Source of the DNA: Candidatus Saccharimonadota bacterium | GTDB taxonomy: Bacteria > Patescibacteriota > Saccharimonadia > Saccharimonadales > Saccharimonadaceae | Assembly (NCBI GenBank): GCA_018064165.1 | Contig: JAGOZV010000014.1 | Coordinates: 1 to 11,171, forward strand | Reading direction: 5' to 3' | Length of the DNA: 11,171 bases | Notes under the pieces: generated by a model | What the model was told of the DNA's origin: nothing | What the model saw: the letters and a program-made list of their open reading frames with translations, nothing else | Database searches by the model: none | Translations under genes and position numbers: made by a program | In this document: one piece after another, positions 4,259 through 10,795 of the stretch | Layout of the letters: every line of letters begins with the position of its first letter | Numbering within the stretch: position 1 is the stretch's first letter

Positions 4259-6661
4259 TTAGTTAGAGGCCGATTCTAACGCATTCTGTACTTGCTCAAG
4301 AGTTACCGTAATCTCTGAACCAGCAGTAGCCTCGCCAGACAGCATTTTCTTAGCAATCGTACTTTCTACAGCTTTCTGAACAATACGACGCATTGGGCGA
4401 GCACCCAGCCTAGGGTCGTAACCTTTATCAACTAAATACACTTTTGCATCATCGTCTACATTTACGGTGATTTTTTGATTTTCAAGAGTTTTGTTTACTC
4501 CACCCAAAATTAAATCTAAAACTTGCAGTAATTCTGTTTTATCTAGTGGACGGAAAACAACTATCTCGTCAAAACGATTCAAAAATTCTGGCCTAAAATG
4601 CTGACTCGAAATTAATTCATCTACGATTTTATCTTCAAACTGTGTAATATCATAACCACGCTCTATGTATTCACGAATCCTATCTGCCCCAGCGTTTGAT
4701 GTTGCAATAATAATTGCATCTCTAAAACTTACCTCTCTGTTTGAACTGTCACGCAAAACGCCTTCATCTAACATTTGCAGAAGTGTATCAATTACGCTAG
4801 GGTGCGCTTTCTCAATTTCATCCAATAACACAACGCTAAAAGGCTGCTTACGAATTTGCGCTGTTAAACTGTTTGGATTAGTTGCACCGTCGGCAATTAA
4901 ACGTTCTACATCGGTATTGCTAACATATTCGTTCATGTCAACACGTACAATTTTACTTTCGCCTCTAAAATAAACTTCTGCTACAGCCTTAGCAAGCTCT
5001 GTTTTGCCAACACCCGTTGGACCCAAAAATAAAAATGTACCAATTGGCCGATTTTGATTTCTTATACCAGTTCTTGCTCGGCGTAGTGCATCGCTAATAA
5101 CAGTAACTGCTCGTTTTTGGTTTATCATTCTCTCGTGAATTAAGTTTTCCATATTTAACAAGGTTTCAGTTTCATTGGCATCTATAGAAGAGGTGACTTT
5201 GACATCATATTTTTGTTCAATCGCCTGTTGCACCGAAGCAGCCGACACAATTCCATTAGCCTCTGGATAAAGCATTGCCGATTCAAGAAGCTTAACCGCT
5301 TTTCCTGGCATTTCTATGTCGTGAACATATCTTTCTCCAAGCCTATATGCCTCTGCTAATGCCTGGTGCATAACAATACTTTTACTACCGTGCTCTAACC
5401 GGATAGTTTCTCTTTGTAGCACATGAATTGTCTCCTCTTGACTAGTTGGATTAATTGTAATTCTATTCATAGAACTAGCAAGATCTGGGTTGCGTTGACT
5501 AATTTCCAAAAAACGTTGTTCGTTAAATGTTAAAATCATTTTCATTGCGCCACCTTCTAAAATTGGCATTAAGAAATTAGACAAGTCTACCGAACCAACC
5601 CCATCTTCCAAAAATAATTGTGCATTGTCTAAACATAAAATTATATTCTTAGATAAATACGCTTCGTTCAAAATTTGCGTAACTAGTTGTTCAATATCTC
5701 CTGGCCCTTTTGCAGCACCAATTAAAGCAGCAGAATCTAGTAAAACGACCTGATTATATTTTATTTTTTCAGGAACATTCGCAGAAGGATTTAAAATTGC
5801 TGCCGCAAATGATTCTACGATGTAGGTTTTACCCACGCCAGCCGCTCCAACTAAAGCTATAGTGTCTTTTCCGCCGCTTGCAAAAATATCAAATAATTTT
5901 TTGTGGGTTTCGGCATGCACGTTAGATTGAGATGAGAGTAAAACAGAACTCGATGCCTTATCGCTTAAATTACGGCCAAAACGGTTTAAAAGAGGCGTCC
6001 AACCGAATGACCAATCGCGCCCAATTCCCCCTGTTTTTTTCGGTTGCCTTTCAGACTCAATTAAACTGTCTAAAGACATGTACCAGCGGACCCCGTCTAG
6101 CAAATCGTCTACAGACAATTGTAGTTGACTTAAAAGTGTTTCGTAATTTGGAAGATGACGAATTATAGAAATTAATACCATCGCAGAAGTAACTTTTGAC
6201 GCACCTAAAGCCTGCTGTATTTCCCTAGCTTCTTGCCACACTGTTTTTGGATCAAACTCTATACCACTTAATAGCTGTTGAACACCGTTAGAACTCAATC
6301 CAAAACGAGCGGCAATGAAATAAGCGCTCACAGATTCAGACATAGCCTCTAGCGCATCTTTAATAGTTGGATTTTGCGGCAAATGACCCAAAAAATCTCT
6401 CTCTAAAATATCGTCTATACTATTTACGTTTTTATTTGGTGGCAGATCTTTAAGTTCGAACTTCGTCCAAGCCCAAAACATGTAAGGTATAGACGAAAAA
6501 CCAATAGCCAGCCAACCAATTGATTGCTCCATGATTAACAATCCAAGACCAGCGATCAACAGAAGAACAAAAAGCCACATTAAAAATGGATACCAATGGT
6601 TAATCAGGACGTTGCCAAGACGAGCTTTTTTGCTTCGTGAACTATTATATTTTAAATCCAT
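4259..6661 (-). CDS. Membrane-anchored Clp-like double AAA+ ATPase with degenerate first ATPase domain
   Basis: An 800-aa relative of ClpA/B/C. It starts with a short basic tail and two membrane helices (about 26-46 and 47-66), unlike soluble Clp proteins. A helical region at about 99-193 resembles Clp N-domain repeats. AAA-1 has an intact Walker A GAAGVGKT (272-279), but Walker B reads LCLDNAQ, so the catalytic Glu is Asn346, and the usual ERRF arginine-finger segment is ASSMNR (395-400). AAA-2 has Walker A GPTGVGKT (547-554), Walker B VVLLDE (Asp614, Glu615), sensor-1 TSN (Asn656), FLNRFDE with Arg696, and GARPMRR with Arg755, so it looks active. I see no ClpB/C coiled-coil M domain, no [LIV]GF ClpP-docking tripeptide, and no aromatic pore loop in either domain. 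ATG at 6661 is chosen because it overlaps the upstream stop region by 10 bases; an in-frame extension to 6727 overlaps that gene without added homology. The cellular role is unknown: perhaps remodelling or scaffolding at the membrane. Confidence 0.88.
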   Translation of the reverse strand: MDLKYNSSRSKKARLGNVLINHWYPFLMWLFVLLLIAGLGLLIMEQSIGWLAIGFSSIPYMFWAWTKFELKDLPPNKNVNSIDDILERDFLGHLPQNPTIKDALEAMSESVSAYFIAARFGLSSNGVQQLLSGIEFDPKTVWQEAREIQQALGASKVTSAMVLISIIRHLPNYETLLSQLQLSVDDLLDGVRWYMSLDSLIESERQPKKTGGIGRDWSFGWTPLLNRFGRNLSDKASSSVLLSSQSNVHAETHKKLFDIFASGGKDTIALVGAAGVGKTYIVESFAAAILNPSANVPEKIKYNQVVLLDSAALIGAAKGPGDIEQLVTQILNEAYLSKNIILCLDNAQLFLEDGVGSVDLSNFLMPILEGGAMKMILTFNEQRFLEISQRNPDLASSMNRITINPTSQEETIHVLQRETIRLEHGSKSIVMHQALAEAYRLGERYVHDIEMPGKAVKLLESAMLYPEANGIVSAASVQQAIEQKYDVKVTSSIDANETETLLNMENLIHERMINQKRAVTVISDALRRARTGIRNQNRPIGTFLFLGPTGVGKTELAKAVAEVYFRGESKIVRVDMNEYVSNTDVERLIADGATNPNSLTAQIRKQPFSVVLLDEIEKAHPSVIDTLLQMLDEGVLRDSSNREVSFRDAIIIATSNAGADRIREYIERGYDITQFEDKIVDELISSQHFRPEFLNRFDEIVVFRPLDKTELLQVLDLILGGVNKTLENQKITVNVDDDAKVYLVDKGYDPRLGARPMRRIVQKAVESTIAKKMLSGEATAGSEITVTLEQVQNALESASN

Positions 6662-7038
6662 ATTGGCACCCACCCACTTGCAGCTAAAATAATACCAATA
6701 ATTGGCAAAATTGGAATAAATGGCCACAAAATTATACTAAACAATAAGAATATGCTATTTACCAATAAAAACACTAGGCCAATAATGACCATACCAGTTC
6801 GCACAATTGCACCAATAATACGCGAGAATAATTTATCAAAAGCAGCACGAAATTTTTCACCAATTGTATCGTTTACGCCACTTGCCGCAGATATTTGCCT
6901 AAATGGTGCAAATAAAGTTTTTAATAAAATACCAATGGAAAAGAAGTCGGACGTTTTGAATAAACTTGTTTTTGCTAATTGCAGCCTATTCGCCCAACCT
7001 ACCCCGTACCACCACTGAAATAAACCTACTATAAACAT
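6652..7038 (-). CDS. Small integral membrane protein of unknown function, upstream partner of the Clp-like ATPase
   Basis: A 128-aa protein with an aromatic N-terminus (MFIVGLFQWWYGVGW). It has a middle amphipathic, basic region with the motif KTSDFFSIGILLKTLFAPFR (about 30-49), then hydrophobic stretches at roughly 80-100 and 102-122 ending in GWVPIWI. Two C-terminal membrane helices, possibly with one more N-terminal membrane-associated helix, are likely. I know of similar hypothetical proteins with the FFSIGLLLKTLFAPFRQIS pattern in Saccharibacteria, without an assigned function. Its last 10 bases overlap the start of the membrane-anchored ATPase, implying coupled translation and perhaps a complex. 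ATG at 7038 is preferred to a TTG at 7068: a -10 box ends 6 bases before it, so the transcript would start at the ATG itself. No Shine-Dalgarno is present. Confidence 0.85.
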   Translation of the reverse strand: MFIVGLFQWWYGVGWANRLQLAKTSLFKTSDFFSIGILLKTLFAPFRQISAASGVNDTIGEKFRAAFDKLFSRIIGAIVRTGMVIIGLVFLLVNSIFLLFSIILWPFIPILPIIGIILAASGWVPIWI

Positions 7039-7044
7039 ATACTT

Positions 7045-7053
7045 ATTGTACCA
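7045..7053 (-). promoter_or_regulatory. Extended -10 promoter of the small membrane protein / ATPase operon
   Basis: The minus strand reads TGGTACAAT, with TACAAT at 7045-7050 and the TGn extension at 7051-7053. Six bases separate it from the ATG at 7038, so the mRNA should be leaderless. It faces away from the murT -10 box 13 bases further on. Confidence 0.6.
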
Positions 7054-7063
7054 CGCTCTAGTG

Positions 7064-7069
7064 TACAAT
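7064..7069 (+). promoter_or_regulatory. -10 box of the murT-gatD promoter
   Basis: TACAAT lies 7 bases before the murT ATG at 7077, so transcription should begin at or next to the start codon. No good -35 box is found at 16-18 bases. The box is the mirror image of the divergent -10 at 7045-7050, and an inverted repeat ATTGTAC/GTACAAT (7045-7051 and 7063-7069) results. Confidence 0.5.
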
Positions 7070-7076
7070 GGTTTAT

Positions 7077-8375
7077 ATGAAATTATTAATTCCTACAACT
7101 ATCGGTAAATCAGTTCGTCATGTTTCACGATTGCGCGGTGGTGGCTCGGCCCTACCCGGTTTAGTGGTTGAAAAACTCGACCCAAATTATCTCAAAAAAT
7201 CTTTAGCAAATTTACCTTTTGGCGTTGTTGTAATTAGCGGCACAAATGGCAAAACCACCACTACAAAAATTGTTGTAGAACTACTAGAGTCTGCTGGCCT
7301 AAAAGTTTTCACAAACAAAACAGGCAGTAATTTTACCAGGGGTGTCATTGCTTCAATGCTTGCGGAAAACAATATATCAGGAAAGATAAAAGCCGATATT
7401 GCCGTTCTTGAGTTAGACGAAGCTCATGCTATTCATTTTATTAACCAAGTTCAGCCTCGCTACAGCTTGCTTCTTAATGTCATGCGCGATCAGCTAGATA
7501 GATTTGGCGAAGTTGATTACACCGCTAGTTTACTTGAAAAAATTGCTCAAAAAACTACCGAAAAAGTTATTACGAATCGCGAAGACACCAGGTTGGTGCA
7601 ATTCACTGATAAGATTGATAAAAATAAATTAGATCTTTTTGGGCTTGCGCCTTCACTAAAAGACAAATTTCCCAACGACGACGAGCTTTATGGCGATAGC
7701 ACTTCGTCTAATCTTCCTGTTTCGGTTGAACTTTCTAGTGCAAAAAAACATAAAGCTAGTTTTACTTTTTATGACTATGATTCAAAAAAATCTCCTACAA
7801 AAAATACATATTCTACAAGCCTAAAACTCGAAGGTATTTATAATATTTTTAATGCAACCGCCGCATTAGCTTTAGTTCGAGAAATTTTAAACAACAAAAT
7901 AAGTAACGAAGAGCTAGTAAATAATCTTGGAGAAATTGAACCCGCCTTTGGGCGTGGCGAAACAATTATGGTAAACGACACCCCTCTAGAGTTAGTGCTA
8001 GTTAAAAACCCAGCGGGCTTTCAGCTAGGTCTTAACTCATTTTCACCAAAGGGGTATAACACGATGATCGCTTTAAATGATGCCCATGCAGATGGCCGCG
8101 ATTTAAGTTGGCTATGGGACGTAAACTTCAATCTACTTAAAGAAGGTAACATTGAAATGCTTAGTGGTATACGCGCTTATGACATGGCGCTTCGTTTATC
8201 ATACGACGATATTCCATTCAAACATACGGAAACTGACCTAAAAACTGCTCTTGAAAAATTTCTTGAAAATTCCAATGATACGCCAAAAAGAATTTTTTGT
8301 TCATACACTGCCATGCTCGAGATTCGTCATTTGTTAGAAAAAATTACAGACGTTAAAAATGTAGGAGTGCGTTAA
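7077..8375 (+). CDS. murT: Lipid II isoglutaminyl synthase, MurT subunit
   Basis: The ATP-using Mur-ligase-like subunit that, with GatD, amidates the D-Glu of lipid II to D-isoglutamine at the inner face of the membrane. In the 432-aa product I see the N-terminal RLRGGGSALPGLVVEKLDP (18-36), P-loop SGTNGKTTTTK (54-64), GSNFTRGVIASML (83-95), LELDEAHA (111-118) and the Mur motif NVMRDQLDRFGEVD (134-147). The C-terminal MurT domain shows GRGETI (292-297), KNPAGFQLGLN (310-320), NDAHADGRDLSWLWD (334-348) and SGIRAYDMALRL (363-374). The four-Cys zinc ribbon that S. aureus and S. pneumoniae MurT carry after the FG(I/L) segment is absent; the only Cys is Cys408. ATG at 7077 is preferred over 7068 because it matches family N-termini and the -10 box overlaps the earlier ATG. 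The stop overlaps gatD by one base. Confidence 0.95.
   Translation: MKLLIPTTIGKSVRHVSRLRGGGSALPGLVVEKLDPNYLKKSLANLPFGVVVISGTNGKTTTTKIVVELLESAGLKVFTNKTGSNFTRGVIASMLAENNISGKIKADIAVLELDEAHAIHFINQVQPRYSLLLNVMRDQLDRFGEVDYTASLLEKIAQKTTEKVITNREDTRLVQFTDKIDKNKLDLFGLAPSLKDKFPNDDELYGDSTSSNLPVSVELSSAKKHKASFTFYDYDSKKSPTKNTYSTSLKLEGIYNIFNATAALALVREILNNKISNEELVNNLGEIEPAFGRGETIMVNDTPLELVLVKNPAGFQLGLNSFSPKGYNTMIALNDAHADGRDLSWLWDVNFNLLKEGNIEMLSGIRAYDMALRLSYDDIPFKHTETDLKTALEKFLENSNDTPKRIFCSYTAMLEIRHLLEKITDVKNVGVR
8363..8367 (+). promoter_or_regulatory. Shine-Dalgarno of gatD
   Basis: AGGAG lies inside the last codons of murT, 7 bases before the gatD ATG. Start and murT stop share a base (TAATG), so translation of the two subunits is probably coupled and stoichiometric. 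Confidence 0.8.
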
Positions 8376-9118
8376 TGAAAGAAATAAATATTTTATGGCT
8401 TTACCCAAAAGAAATGAATACATACGGTGATTACGGTAATTTATTAACTCTCGTAAAGAGGCTAGAGTGGAGGGGCTTTAAAGCGCTTGTAATAGAACAT
8501 AACATTGGCGACCCAATGCCGCTACAAGTAGATTTAATTTTAGGTGGCGGTGGCCAAGACAGTAATCAAAGTAAAATTCATTCCGATTTATTAAAAATTG
8601 CTCCGTCATTACGAAAACTTGCAGACAAAGGAGTGCCCATGCTTATGGTTTGCGGGCTCTATCAACTTTTTGGAAAAGAATTAATTTTGTCAAACGATGA
8701 AACACTGGAAGGTGTGAATATTTTTGAAAATATGACAACAAAAGCTGGAGGAAAACGCATTATCGGTAACGTCGTGGCAAAGTCTGATTTATTTGGAGAG
8801 CTATACGGCTACGAGAATCATAGTGGTCGCACTATTTTAAAAAACACGCCGGCACTTTCTACTGTGCCTATTGGTGTTGGTAATAATGGTAAAGATGAAA
8901 CCGAAGGCGCTTTTTATAGAAATGTTATTGGAACATATTTGCATGGTTCAGTCTTGCCTAAAAATCCACGCCTTGCCGATTTTTTAATTGAAACAGCGTT
9001 AAATAATCGTTACAATCAAAACAGCAAAAAAAATAACAAAATTAAACTTGAACCACTAAAACTAGATAAACAAATTTCTAATAAAACACGTAAAATTTTA
9101 AGTACACGTCCACGTTAA
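8375..9118 (+). CDS. gatD: Lipid II isoglutaminyl synthase, glutaminase subunit GatD
   Basis: A class I glutamine amidotransferase (CobB/CobQ-like) that releases ammonia from glutamine for MurT. The 247-aa protein opens with INILWLYPKEMNTYGDYGN (4-22), followed by LILGGGGQDSNQ (54-65), the nucleophile elbow MVCGLYQLFG with Cys93, GYENHSGRT (145-153) and GTYLHGSVLPKNP with catalytic His190. All are typical of GatD. After about residue 210 there is a Lys/Asn-rich basic tail of about 35 residues with no recognisable domain, somewhat longer than the core enzyme needs. It shares its operon and one base with murT. The gene ends 3 bases from the convergent mnmA stop, and no terminator is visible in between. 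Confidence 0.95.
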   Translation: MKEINILWLYPKEMNTYGDYGNLLTLVKRLEWRGFKALVIEHNIGDPMPLQVDLILGGGGQDSNQSKIHSDLLKIAPSLRKLADKGVPMLMVCGLYQLFGKELILSNDETLEGVNIFENMTTKAGGKRIIGNVVAKSDLFGELYGYENHSGRTILKNTPALSTVPIGVGNNGKDETEGAFYRNVIGTYLHGSVLPKNPRLADFLIETALNNRYNQNSKKNNKIKLEPLKLDKQISNKTRKILSTRPR

Positions 9119-9121
9119 TTG

Positions 9122-10174
9122 CTACAGAACTATTCCGCCGCCCAAACAATATTCGTTTTCATATACAACTAGCGATTGGCCACCAGTAACGGCTCGTTGT
9201 TTTTCGCTAAGTTTCATAAACTCTCTTTTTTCATCTACAAAATACGTAGCCTCAACTAAGGGCGCTTGATGCCTTATGCGAACCAAGTATTTTTGACCAT
9301 TTACCGGAGGGTTATTTATCCAACTAGCATTTATCAAATCTATTTCTTCTAACCATAAATTCTCATCGTTTAAGTTAGTTGTTACGTACACCTCGTTTAA
9401 ATCCATATTTTTACCCACTACAAAATATGGCATACCGCCGCCAACATCTAACCCGTGCCTTTGCCCAAGCGTATAAAAAATTGCTCCGTCATGTTGACCT
9501 AAAATTTTACCACTTTTTTTATCAATAATATTCCCACTCGTTGTTTTTACGAATTGACTTAAAAAATCTCTTATTCCTATTTGTCCAACGAAGCAAATTC
9601 CCTGGGAGTCTTTTTTGGCTGCAGTAAATAAGCCCCTTTCTTCAGCCATTTTACGCACTTCATTTTTCTCGAATTCACCAATTGGAAAAAGCGTATCTTT
9701 CAGGGCTTCGCCAGTAATACGATACAAAAAATATGTTTGATCTTTACTTTTGTCGATTGCTCTTTTTAAATAACCCGTATTATTTTTATGTTCTACTTTT
9801 GCGTAATGACCAGTGGCAATTAAATCTGCGCCATCTTCTTTGGCGGCCTCTAAAAATAACTTAAATTTTACCTCTTGGTTGCACATTATATCTGGATTAG
9901 GCGTGCGCCCCAATGTATATTCATCAATCATATATTGAACTACTTTATGGCGATATTCATCCTCAAAATCAAAAACCTTAAAGTCAATGTCTAAACTTAC
10001 GGCAACCCTTTTTGCATCGGCCAAATCTTCCGCCCACGGACATTCTAATCCTGGCATATTTTGCGTCCAATTTTTCATGTAAACACCAGTTACCTCGTAC
10101 CCCTGTTCTTTTAGAAGCGCAGCCGTTAAACTTGAATCTACGCCACCACTCATGCCAACATACACTTTTTTCAT
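9122..10174 (-). CDS. mnmA: tRNA-specific 2-thiouridylase MnmA
   Basis: Activates U34 of tRNA-Lys, -Glu and -Gln with ATP and inserts sulfur to give 2-thiouridine, stabilising decoding of A/G-ending codons. At 350 aa it is of normal length. The PP-loop GMSGGVDSS (7-15) is followed by GVYMKNW (30-36), GRTPNPDIMCNQEVKF with catalytic Cys98, ATGHYAKVE (120-128), SKDQTYFLYRI (143-153) and KKDSQGICFVG with the second catalytic Cys194. C-terminal parts are YTLGQRHGLDVGGG and a final beta-barrel with VTGGQSLVVYE. Its ATG follows the TAA of the YdcF-like gene with no gap (TAAATG), so it is the distal gene of an operon headed by a cysteine desulfurase, the natural sulfur source. No tusBCDE-type relay gene is seen here. 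Confidence 0.97.
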   Translation of the reverse strand: MKKVYVGMSGGVDSSLTAALLKEQGYEVTGVYMKNWTQNMPGLECPWAEDLADAKRVAVSLDIDFKVFDFEDEYRHKVVQYMIDEYTLGRTPNPDIMCNQEVKFKLFLEAAKEDGADLIATGHYAKVEHKNNTGYLKRAIDKSKDQTYFLYRITGEALKDTLFPIGEFEKNEVRKMAEERGLFTAAKKDSQGICFVGQIGIRDFLSQFVKTTSGNIIDKKSGKILGQHDGAIFYTLGQRHGLDVGGGMPYFVVGKNMDLNEVYVTTNLNDENLWLEEIDLINASWINNPPVNGQKYLVRIRHQAPLVEATYFVDEKREFMKLSEKQRAVTGGQSLVVYENEYCLGGGIVL

Positions 10175-10795
10175 TTACGAATTACCGCCTGTTATGTAAA
10201 ATGCTAATATTTTTATAGCCTCGCTGCTTGCTAGCCACCAATTATACGGATTAAGCCACCAAAAAAATCCCCAGTTTTTATCGGATAGAACAGGAGCGTT
10301 CAAAACCATGACATTCGGTGATTTTTGATTGAATTCAAGGCTTGCTCTTCGCTGATGATAGCCCGACGTAACTAAAATTACTTTTTCAATATTATTATCT
10401 TTAAATATTTCACTAGAATTTTTAGCATTCTCGGTGGTATTTCTAGAATACTCGTCTATTAAAATATCCCCCGACGGAATACCAGCGTTAATTGCTCTAT
10501 CGCGCATAACTTTAGCATTGCTTGGACCCGACGTATCAGCGGCTGCACCTGAGAACACAATTTTTGACGCCCATCCATTTTTAAATAATGAAATAGCCTT
10601 GTCTGCACGAGCGTTTGTATCACCCCCGCTAATTGCCACTACGGCATCTGCCGGCAAGCACCTACTTTCGGTTTCTGCATCAACGAACGAGACAGGGCTG
10701 TCTTTACACGAGGCTAGATCGTTTGGTTGCAAATACAAGTGTAGCCCTATAGTAATGAGCATTATCAAAAAAATTAAAGCGAATATGTGTTTCAT
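10175..10795 (-). CDS. YdcF/SanA-like DUF218 protein, membrane-anchored
   Basis: A 206-aa protein with one N-terminal hydrophobic segment (about 4-22; signal anchor) and an extracytoplasmic DUF218 domain. Domain motifs are DAVVAISGGDTNARADKAISL (50-70), KIVFSGAAADTSGPSNAKVM (78-97), IDEYSRNTTENA (113-124) and VTSGYHQRRASLEF (142-155), matching the usual GG, E-x-x-S-x-N-T-x-E-N and S-x-x-H-x-x-R-A pattern. Two Cys residues (30 and 46) outside the membrane could form a disulfide. SanA/ElyC-type relatives are tied to envelope integrity, but the reaction is not established. The start ATG overlaps the desulfurase TGA (ATGA), with AAGGA 10 bases upstream. Its place between two tRNA-thiolation genes probably reflects operon packing, and no functional link to thiolation is evident. 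Confidence 0.88.
   Translation of the reverse strand: MKHIFALIFLIMLITIGLHLYLQPNDLASCKDSPVSFVDAETESRCLPADAVVAISGGDTNARADKAISLFKNGWASKIVFSGAAADTSGPSNAKVMRDRAINAGIPSGDILIDEYSRNTTENAKNSSEIFKDNNIEKVILVTSGYHQRRASLEFNQKSPNVMVLNAPVLSDKNWGFFWWLNPYNWWLASSEAIKILAFYITGGNS

Noticed and set aside
4238..4262. Hairpin CTAAAT/ATTTAG after tRNA-Arg as a terminator
   Set aside because: Only 6 bp, mostly A-T, a 13-base loop and no T run, so too weak to call.
6662..6727. N-terminal extension of the Clp-like ATPase
   Set aside because: The added 22 residues overlap the small membrane protein frame. The ATG at 6661 gives the usual short overlap and a sensible basic N-terminus before the membrane helices.
7187..7372. 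61-aa minus-strand frame inside murT
   Set aside because: It is a shadow of the murT P-loop region with no independent support.
10792..10794. Alternative genetic code (UGA as glycine) known in some Patescibacteria
   Set aside because: TGA serves as the desulfurase stop exactly at the family's expected C-terminus and inside an ATGA junction; no real gene here needs UGA read-through.
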